Shown: one piece after another, positions 55,583 through 64,000 of the stretch
How the letters are laid out: each line of letters opens with the position of its first letter
How positions within the stretch are numbered: the stretch's first letter is position 1
Assembly: GCA_028671895.1 (NCBI GenBank)
Contig: CM053809.1
Span: 5,253,501 to 5,317,500 of the forward strand
Reading direction: 5' to 3'
DNA from: Oenanthe sinensis
Taxonomy: Eukaryota; Streptophyta; Magnoliopsida; Apiales; Apiaceae
DNA: 64,000 nucleotides
Notes under the pieces: generated by a model
What the model was told of the DNA's origin: nothing
What the model saw: the letters and a program-made list of their open reading frames with translations, nothing else
Databases searched by the model: none
Position numbers and translations under genes: made by a program

Positions 55583-56897
55583 TGTTAGGTCCAAAATTAT
55601 CATAGAAGGGGGGGTTGAATATGATGTGGTATATTTTTTATTATATTGCGGATTAAATGTTTGTGTTCTTTAGATATTAAAATGGCAGTTAATGAAACAC
55701 AAAGATTCGGGGAAATAAAAATGTATTATTAAATCCCTGAGGTGTTACACTTCTAATCAAATAATTTGCTTCAATGGGTTCAATCAATGTTTTAATAGAA
55801 ATACAGTTGGGTGATATAAATGTTAAGCTTTTAATGGTTCTCCCGTCTGTATCTCTTTTGTTGAAGATGAATGAATTCCCTACTGTCCATATTGATTTTC
55901 ACCCATATATAATTTTTAGACTTTTTGGAAAATGATTTCCAACAATGTAAGTCCTTTGTTGCGCCTTGTAGAGTGTTGATGGTGTGTAGGCGCCACTAAC
56001 AGGTTTGTTGCGCCTGGATATTTTTGTTACGCATTTAGAAGCTTTTTGTTGCGCCATAACTTCATTATGTTGCTCCACTACACCACTTGCCTTGTAGAGG
56101 CGCCATCAACACCTTCCCTTAGCCTTTTCTGCTTGTTGAGAGTTGCCTTAGAATGTTTCACATATTTCCTTGCGCCTGTATATAATTTAGTTGCGCCTGT
56201 ACACTGTGAGCCTTGTTTAGGCGCCACCAAGTGCTAAGGATGTCCATAACACTAAGGCAATTCATTTTGTTACGCCTACACTCTACATCCCCAATGTAGG
56301 CACCACAAAACATATGGAGGACTTGGGAGTTAGTTTTATTGCGCCTCATACATGGTTTCAAGTGTGCAAGAACAACTAAAGTGATATTACTTCCCTTGAA
56401 CATATTCTTGAGATGCTTGAAGTAGTTACCAACTTATTTTCATTCTTCTGGCTTGATCGACTAAATTTCTTCTGATGCATCAAGGTAATTCTCTTCTTGT
56501 TGTGCTGACGCTTAGTGTACTGGTCGGGTTCACAAACGACTAACACTGAATTGAATTCTCTTGACTTCTGTTCTGATTCAGTTGATTAACTTTGGACTGA
56601 TTCATTGCTTCTGATCACTGAAACCCTTTGACATCTATACTTAAATCATTGAACTGTCTATAGTCAGAAATCTATTGAACACTTATCTGTTGTTGAGGCC
56701 TGAACATATAAATGAACTTCTCTCGCTATCGTTCAGTAAATTTTACATCTTGAATGCTCTACAGTGATGTATGTATGATTCCTGTTTGCATGTCCTTCTG
56801 GATTCATGTGCTGCATATTAGTATTATTTATCTGTCTTTGTTTCTTAGTTGAGTTATCGTTATCACTATTACATACTACGTTACATTATGCTTTACA
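55583..56897 (-). repeat. Element N 5' LTR
   Basis: 1315 bp, TGTAAAGCAT ... CTAACA. It contains the full GGCGCC/TTGCGCC array (55951-56345) and a TATA-like TATATATGG (55903-55911) 328 bp from the LTR end. Conserved boxes lie at 56501-56550 and about 56700-56726. AGTAA follows at 56898. Confidence 0.93.
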
Positions 56898-59800
56898 AGT
56901 AACTCAATCTTCTTGTCTTGAATAGATTTCATGCTCCAGAATTCCATCACTCCATCATCATTAGCAAACATCACACCATCTGAATAGACTCTGGGTTCAG
57001 GTTCCTCAACTTCATTAGAATCCAATGAATGAGGCTTGAAGAAGTACATGAGTTCCAAGAATTTTCTGATTAATGCTCCTCTAAAGACTTTAGTCTTTAC
57101 ATATAAATCCTTGACAATTACCAGCATCTTTCTTACCATGAAATAATCAGCTTCTTTCATGTCATGTCCCATCACTGTAGCTTCATCAGTATAGTAGAGG
57201 ACATGGATTTTACTTAGAGTATTGAACCCAGACCATTCAACCATAACCTTTGAGATAGATTTTGCTTTTGACTCGGCTATATTGTTAATGGTTGGCCTTC
57301 TTACATCTAGACAGTCATCATGAAATCTAATCTGTAGTGAGCTTCTATCCAAATCTGCTAGGCTTTCTAGCAATGCATGTTCCTTCCTTTCTAGGCACAA
57401 AACCTCCATGTGCACCAAGATAGGCTTCATCTTTTACTCTGACCTTATTCAATTTGATAAAGATTCTTCTTGATAATAACTCCTTCCTTATATCTTCATT
57501 AACAATATCTTTGGAAGTTTCTGTCAATTCTGTTGTGACAGCATGTTCAGGTTTCTTGACAGTAGGTTCTGGTCTTGTGACAGTATGTTTCTCCTTCTCA
57601 CCCGTAACAGTATCTTGTTTGACAACATCTTCCTTATCAGCATTAAAACCAAGAACCACTAACTTCATCACTCTTCCTTCAACACCATCTTTATATACCT
57701 TATCATTCTCATCATCATCCTTATCCACTTTATTTCCAGCTCTAGAAGATCCTTCACCATTATTGTTGTGTTGGGTAGAGCTACATGCACCTCCATTAGG
57801 CTTTCCATCATTATTATCACCATAAAATCTTCTTCCTTGTCTCTCGGCCTTCTTTATTTCAAATCTTTCTACTTCTTCTCTTAGAATCCTCACCACTTCT
57901 GCTATCTCTTCAGTTTGAGCCAAATTTGAGAAGTAGTTGAAGGCATCTTTCACAACTCTAGGCTAGTACAGGCTCACCCTTTCTAGATTCATTGTTCTGT
58001 ACTTTATGTCTGATGCAAAGCCATATTTGATGTAGAGTAGATTGTGAGTATTTCAAGAAGTTTATCCTTCACCATACTCAACGAAATCTTCTTCAAATTT
58101 TCATTGAAGAAAGATTTCTCAATTTTAATCTTGAGTCTAATGGCTTTAATCACTGCAATGTCTTGCCTGCCTAGGTATGACAAACTGATATACCAGCTTA
58201 GACCTCCTTCAATTCTTACAGTGATCACCCATTTATTGTTTTTGGACACCAATACTACTACACCAGTAATTAATTTCCTCATTGATTCAGAAAATACTTT
58301 GGGGTCCTTGTTTGAGTTTCTCCTTAGACTTGTTATCTTTTGATTGTAGTCTGCATCTTGAAATACAACACTATTTTCATTTTGATCCACCATTAACATA
58401 GTAGCTTCCTCTTCATATAAATTCTCCTTTTCTTCTAGAAAGTAATCATCAGGATTTTGAGGAATAACCTTGTCCTTTCCTTTCCCAATTACATGAACAG
58501 GAGCCTTTACTGCACCTTCCTTGATGACAATGCCTTTCTCCTTAGGCCTTTCTGCTTTCTTCTTCTCCTTATCACCTCAAAGCTTTTCATCCATCTCAGT
58601 AGCTACCTTGGACAACAATGCCAATTGAATCTCCCCCAAAGATGCATCTTGTTTCTCCTTATTACTCCCAGTGTGAACATCACCATCCATCACCTTCTCA
58701 GCCACATCTATAAACACTGAATTCTTCTCCCCCTTAGTTGAGGTAGCAATTGCAGGATTAGAGAATTGTAAGTTGAACTCTTGAAGCTTGTCAAATACAG
58801 CCTTGAAACCATCATTCATGATCTACTCCAGACTTGACATCTTATTGTTCAGCTTCACCTGGTTTCTCCCAACTATGTCCAGGTTCTTTGAGAGTTTAGT
58901 CACCTTATGAAAGAGGGATTTCAACCTTTCACCAGCTTGTTTAGAAGATTTTAGGGATTTGATGGTTCTTACACTCTCTTATTTTTCTTGGATGATCTCA
59001 TCATCCCTCACAAACTCACTCTCAAGGCCTAGTACCTTTGAATATTGGGCTCCCACATTTTTCTTTTTCTTGTGGCCATGCTCAAGACCCTCTCCTTTTG
59101 CCTGTGATTTTCCCAGCCCCTCATTTTTATACTTACTTCTCTTTTATTTTATCGCTCTTTTTCTTTTCACACCCTCACTTAACCTAAGTGCATGGGATTG
59201 AGCAAGTACACCATGCACAAGAAATTTAGATTTTACCTTTAGGAGTGTAGAGATGGGAATAAAGTCATCATTAGGAGAAGCTTCAGGCAATTGAGAGTTG
59301 TTGTCTGGAATGGCAGTGGTGATAACATCTTTTGTTGAAAAGTTATTGTCATGAGGACTGACAATAACTATGTCATTAACAACAACAGAGGCTGTGACCG
59401 CAATCTCTTCTACCCTTTGAGTAGAAGGTTGTTTTGGATTGCTTTAATCAGTCTCATCCAACTCTTGGAAGAGTGCATCAACATTCTGATCTTTTTATGT
59501 TGGCAAAGTGTGATGCACTATAGTTGAATGAGTTGTGTTTCACATTTTCTAGCCCTATATTGTGTGTATCTTCAAGAGTAGGAGGCTAATGTTGAGTGAG
59601 TTCAACATGGTGTGCAGACTCTTTACAGGGTGCCATGAGAGACTGACCAATTTCAATAGATGCCTCCTTTTGAGAGGAAACATCTAGAGATGAGATTTGT
59701 TCCCTATTAAGATTTTTGCCCTTTTGAGAGGACACAGTCTGGCTTACAGAGGTTGGTACCTTTGCCTTCTTTCTTTTAGGCTCACCAGGGCCCTCTGTGG

Positions 59801-60712
59801 GTTCTCTGGTCTGACTACCACCTTTATTTGCTGCATCTTGTGTAGTTTCACCACTTATTTATGGAATGACTTCTAACCTAGGGGTAGTGATCCTCTTCCT
59901 TTTAGAAACCTGATCTTGTTGGGAGGAGTCAGGCTCTTGGATAATTGATTTTGAGACTCTAGATGGTCTAGCATCTTTAAAAGGTTTGGAGTGTGGGTTA
60001 TGAATGGTGAGGTCAACACCATTCTCATCACTCAGGGAAAACACATTGTAGTCCCCAACAATGTTTAAATTCAATCTCTTAATAACTGAAAGCATGAAGT
60101 TAGTAATAAAAAATCCCAATTCTGAGTTAAGAGGTTTACTAGCATCAAGAGCTTTCCAATATCAATTATGTAGTTGTGCACCATGGAATGCACAATCTTC
60201 CTGATGTAGACTGGGATCTCATTTCAGCCACTGGTCTTGCTCGACATAGCCCTTGAGACAACATCTAAGATCATGCTCCACTCCTTCACCAAATACTTCC
60301 TATCCATTCCACCAGATGGATACCAATTATCAGAGTTGGGGCTTGTCATGGGTCCTGTGTACCCAATTATCTTAAAGAACTTGGAAAACTGAGCATCACT
60401 TGGAGGCTCCTGAACCTTCACCAGCTTCCACATGGAGAGCAGCATTGACATGAGTTGAATCAATGGTGTAGGAGGTACCATTGATCTCAAACTTGATTGA
60501 GCTTGAGTCCTGCTCCTCTCACAAGTTGTAGAGGTCCACAACTGTGACAATCTTGGTATCTCCAACATGGGACTTTGATTTAAAGCATACGAGAGGTATG
60601 AGTTGTTCAAGAAGCCAACAAAAGGTTTGAAGGCTGTTCCAGCTTCACCCATATAATTCATTGTGGTGAAGTTGATTTGGGCAAGAGAACAAATGATTTG
60701 AGGTCCAGACAT
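56898..60712 (-). pseudogene. Element D aORF, N-terminal and middle part
   Basis: Begins at ATG 60712 (MSGPQIICSLAQINFTTMNY). The block FLNNSYLSYALNQSPMLEI aligns with the first conserved block of the A and N aORFs. Pieces follow at 60119-59859 (basic, KRKRITTPR), 58940-58577 (coiled-coil-like, broken by a stop), 58399-58004 (WVITVRIEGGLSWYISL, a beta-rich stretch), 57953-57345 (RILREEVERFEIKKAERQ, then a Glu/Val-rich linker) and 57430-56903 (FNTLSKIHVLYYTDE, LVIVKDLYVKTKVFRG). Many stops and frame changes. N is inserted at its 3' side; the tail is at 28708-29653. Function unknown. Confidence 0.68.
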
Positions 60713-61380
60713 GGTTAAGAGTTTAAAGGTTTAGAAATTTAGAGCAGTTTAGAGAAGAAGTTGCAGAAAAAATAGAGGGTTTATAGGGCGTTAGAATATT
60801 TGAGAGTTTAAAGAGAAGAGAAGAGTGAGAGAGATTTTAACTGTTTGTATATATATGATGTGAACAAATAGCTGTCAAGGCTGAATTTCAATCGATTGAT
60901 TTGACAGTTGTATCTATTAAACCATTCACTTTTTGACAGTAACTTTTGCACTAGAAATCACAAACACTCTTTAAAGTAACATTAGCGGTTAGAGAATATA
61001 TAAAATAAATGAATAACCCTAATATTAACTGTTGACAATATGTTATGTGTGGATTTAGAAAACTATACTGTCGATGAATACTGACAGTAAGTTTATGACA
61101 GTATGTTTCAGTCTCGCATACTATGCTGTCAATACTTCTGAAACGATAGACAGTAACTTATTACTATATGACAATATGGATAAAACACACTGTCAAGAAA
61201 CTTGACAATACTTTTTATTAACCTCATATGAATTAAGTTACTTAAAAATAAATTAGTTAACCTCTTAGTAAAATATCATCATGTGTATCCACTGTGACAG
61301 AAATCAAAACACCTCAAGAGGCCACTAATTCACAGTAAATTTCAGTTAACTAAATTTTTGATCAACTAAACAGAATTATA
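60713..61380 (-). promoter_or_regulatory. Spacer between pol and aORF of D; candidate internal promoter
   Basis: 668 bases. About fourteen CTGTCA/TGACAG/TGACAATA words at 60873-61212, as in the D LTR. On the minus strand the array is followed by TATATATAT (60848-60856) and, 136 bases on, by the aORF ATG. This is the tightest example of the array-TATA-aORF order in the window. Confidence 0.55.
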
Positions 61381-64000
61381 TTAACATGAAAAATTTAACA
61401 TACCCAATTCACTCACTAGCCTGTTGAATGTCTTTTCATCCAATGGTTTGGTGAAAATATCTGCAAGTTGCTTCTCTGTGGGCACATAGATCAGCTTGAT
61501 TGTGTCTTCCTCCACATGCTCTCGAATGAAATGATGTCTGATGTCAATATGCTTAGTTTTGGAGTGTTGAACAAGATTCTCAGAAATTGCTACGGCACTA
61601 GTATTGTCACAAAAGATAGGAATTTCTTGCAGAGTCAACCTATAGTCCAATAGTTGGTTTCTCACCCAAAATAACTAAGCACAACAACTATCAGCTGCAA
61701 TGTATTCAGCTTCTGCAGTTGAATTTGATAATGAATGTTGCTTCTTGCTAAACCATGAAACCAATCTTTCTCCCAAAAATTTATATCTTCCTGTTGTACT
61801 CTTTATGTCTATTCTACAACCAGTATAGTCTGAGTCTGAATATCCAACCAAGTCAAAACCAGATTTTTTAGGATACCAAAAGCCTAAATCTTGAGTGCAT
61901 TTCAAGTATCTAAAAATTTTTTTTACTGTCATTAAATGAGACTCCTTTGGATCAGACTGGAACCTTGCACACAACCCTGTTGCAAACATGATGTCAGGCC
62001 TGCTAGCTGTTAAGTAGAGGAGAGAGCCAATCATTCATTTATACACCTTGTTGTCCACCTTCTTTCCTTTTGGATCCTTGTTAAGTTGGGTTGCTGTTGA
62101 GATTGGAGTTTTTGCAGGAGAAGAGTCTTCCATGTCAAATCTTTTCAAAAGATCCTTGACATACTTAGTTTGACAAATAAATATCCCATCTTCTTTTTGA
62201 TAGACTTGAAGTCCAAGAAAGAATACCAATTCACCCATCATACTCATCTCATATTTGTTCTGCATTAACTCTGAAAATTTCTTGCATAATTCTTCTTTTG
62301 TTGAGCCAAAGATGATGTCATCAACATAAACTTAGAATAAAATGATATCATTTCCATGCTTTTTGTAGAAAAGAGTTTTATCCACAATCCCTCTTGTAAA
62401 ATCATTTTCAAAAAAAACTTGGAAAGAGTGTCATACCAATCCATTGGTGCTTGCTTTAAGCCATACAATGCCTTGAGCAATCTGTACACAAAAATCTGCA
62501 TTTTTGGATCTTCAAAGCCTGGGGGCTGTTCAACATACACTTCTTCTTCTAGCTCTCCATTAAGAAAAGCACTTTTAACACCCATTTTAAAAACCTTGAA
62601 GTTGTTGAATGCAGTAAAAACCAAAAAGATTCTTACTGTCTCAAGTCTGACAACAAGAGAAAATGTTTCATCATAATCATTCCCTTCCTATTGACAGTAA
62701 CCTTTTGTCACTAGCCTTGCTTTGTTTCTTATGATAGTACCACAATCATCCATCTTGTTCCTATAAACCCATTTGGTGCCTTTTACAGATTTATTCTTTG
62801 GTCTAGGCACCAATTCCCAAACACAGCTTCTTTCAAATTGATTACGCTCTTCTTGCGTGGCATTAATCCAATCAGGATCAGTCAATGCTTCTTCTAGAGT
62901 TTTGGGTTCAGTTTGAGAAAGGAAACAAAAGTACATGCATTCATTTGCAATATTAAACAAAAGTACATGCATTCATTTGTAACATTTCTTCTTATTTTGA
63001 CTCCAGTTCCTGGATCACCAATGATTAGATCATTAATGTGATCTTTGTTCCATTTTATTTCTATTAGAGAGTCACTAGAGTCTTCAACACTTTGTTGGTT
63101 GACAACATCTTTTTCTCTTGCACTATTGACAACATCAATTTTTTCAAGTCCACTATTCATGGGAACATTCCCAGAAAGATCAGTTATTTGAGTAGTTCCT
63201 TCATTGTCTCCAGACCGGATAGGAACAATTGTTGGACCAGAAATTGTGTGATCAATTTTTGGTGAGTCTTCATCAATCTCTTCTAGATAGCCTTGATTTT
63301 CAAAGGCTAAAGGTTCTGTTACTTGACTTCCTTCAACTCCGGAAATTTTGTTTCATCAAAGGTGACATTTACACTCTCCTCCACAGTCTTGTAATCAATG
63401 ATGTAGACTCTATATGCAGTCCTGTCAATTCCATACCCTATGAAGATTCCTTCAAGTGCTTTAGTATCAAATTTTCCTTTGATTTCAGTTGAATCTTTCA
63501 TGAAGTAGCACTTGCTTCCAAAGACATGAAAGTAGTTGATAGTAGGTTTCCTTCCTGTGAGCAATTCATAGGGTGTTTTTCCATAGGCCTTGTTGACTAT
63601 AGTCATGTTTTGAGTATAACAGACTGTATTGATTGCTTCACCCCAAAAAATAAGTAGGAAGTTTTGTTTCACTCAACATTGTTCTTTCAGCCTCAATGAG
63701 AATTCTATTCTTTCTTTCCACAATACCATTTTATTGAGATGTCCTTGGTGTAGAGAATTGTTGAGTGATGTCATTGTCTTTACAGAAATCATTTATGGTA
63801 CTGTTTTTGAACTCAGTACCATTGTCACTTCTCAAGGTCTGCACCTTGTACTTAGGATTCTTGTCAAGAACCCTTACAAAATCAATATTTTCTTGAGCAG
63901 CTTCATCCTTAGTTGCTAAGAACCTCACCCAAGAGTATCTTGAAAAGTCATCAACCATCACTAAGGCATATCTTTTTTTAACAGTAATTGCACATTCACA
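61381..64000 (-). pseudogene. pol: Element D pol (integrase to RNase H), partial and broken
   Basis: Minus-strand copia pol running off the window. Integrase core at 64000-63731 (VDDFSRYSWVRF, SDNGTEFK); integrase C-terminus at 63672-63319 (FHVFGSKCY, GIFIGYG); linker with a 32-bp tandem duplication at 62925-62979 that shifts the frame; RT at 62972-62035 (LVPRPKNKSVKGTKWVYRNK, KSAFLNGELEEEVYVEQPPG), with the YVDD region out of frame near 62330; RNase H at 62034-61381 (YSDSDYTGC, STAEAEYIAA, CDNTSAVA, HIDIRHHFI), ending LGMLNFSC. Five or more frame changes and stops. Inactive. Confidence 0.9.

Larger units (their letters stand above)
29654..56897 (-). mobile_element. Element N: Sirevirus-like copia inserted in D (TSD AGTAA)
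   Basis: Minus-strand element: 5' LTR 56897-55583, PBS 55580-55570, gag to 52796, pol to 49550, spacer to 48251, aORF to 46440 and then 33379-30991, PPT 30816-30801, 3' LTR 30800-29654. AGTAA is duplicated exactly on both sides. Without element C its own length is about 14.2 kb, nearly that of A. The LTRs differ at many positions and by a 167-bp deletion, so N is clearly older than C. Repeated word: GGCGCC with TTGCGCC partners. Confidence 0.93.
27433..64000 (-). mobile_element. Element D: Sirevirus-like copia, minus strand, runs off the window
   Basis: Reading on the minus strand the window holds pol (64000-61381), spacer (61380-60713), aORF (60712-56903 and 29648-28708), PPT (28540-28550) and 3' LTR (28539-27433). 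The 5' LTR, gag and protease lie beyond base 64000. Its aORF is split by element N, with the 5-bp duplication AGTAA at 29649-29653 and 56898-56902. D is therefore older than N. Its private repeated word is CTGTCA/TGACAG. Confidence 0.85.

Overview
The window is nuclear DNA of a flowering plant, most likely a eudicot, from a gene-poor, retrotransposon-rich region. The basis is long plant Ty1/copia elements with tRNA-Met-type primer sites, a Tat-like Ty3/gypsy fragment, Stowaway-type MITEs and AT-rich intergenic DNA. I cannot name the species. I found no host gene, tRNA, rRNA or CRISPR array. Almost every recognisable protein belongs to a retrotransposon, and only one long reading frame (pol of element A) is intact.

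Layout, with my own element names. (1) 1-1937: E, a broken copia pol on the + strand, fused to (2) 1938-3532, a minus-strand Ty3/gypsy gag-protease-RT fragment. (3) 3533-17721: element A (+), about 14.2 kb, with 5' LTR, broken gag, intact 1108-residue pol, a 1.3-kb spacer, a very long extra frame (aORF, about 1381 codons with two stops), PPT and a truncated 3' LTR. (4) 17722-22796: LTR remnants on the minus strand, namely a copia LTR, a gypsy LTR, and a copia gag N-terminus plus LTR (element F). (5) 22797-27432: AT-rich DNA without genes, containing one Stowaway-like MITE inside another. (6) 27433 to the window end: a three-level nest. Element D (minus) runs past base 64000. Element N (minus, 29654-56897, target duplication AGTAA) sits inside D's aORF. 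Element C (+, 33380-46439, target duplication GCTAC) sits inside N's aORF.

A, N, D and C look like relatives of the Sirevirus/SIRE-Maximus branch of Ty1/copia: long LTRs ending in CTAACA (TTAACA in D), a PBS like TGGTATCAGAG where visible, a PPT ending GGGGGAGAT, a gag with a CCHC knuckle, and extra coding sequence after pol. Four properties recur and are the main interest. First, the aORF is 1.4-1.6 thousand codons in three families and keeps one architecture. Second, gag ends just inside the start of pol with pol in the -1 frame, at the homologous place in A and N. Third, each family has its own short dyad-containing word amplified both in the LTR upstream of the TATA box and in the spacer upstream of the aORF (GATCGAGAT in A, GGCGCC in N, CTGTCA/TGACAG in D), which suggests a second copy of the promoter module driving the aORF. 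Fourth, an inverted repeat (TTAGTTGAGTTATC / GATAACTCAAC) brackets the PPT and the LTR start.

Element C has two 1757-bp LTRs between which I saw no difference, and a perfect target duplication. Its gag, pol and aORF are nonetheless shattered, so it probably moved recently using proteins supplied by a relative such as N, with which it shares the GGCGCC arrays and LTR boxes.
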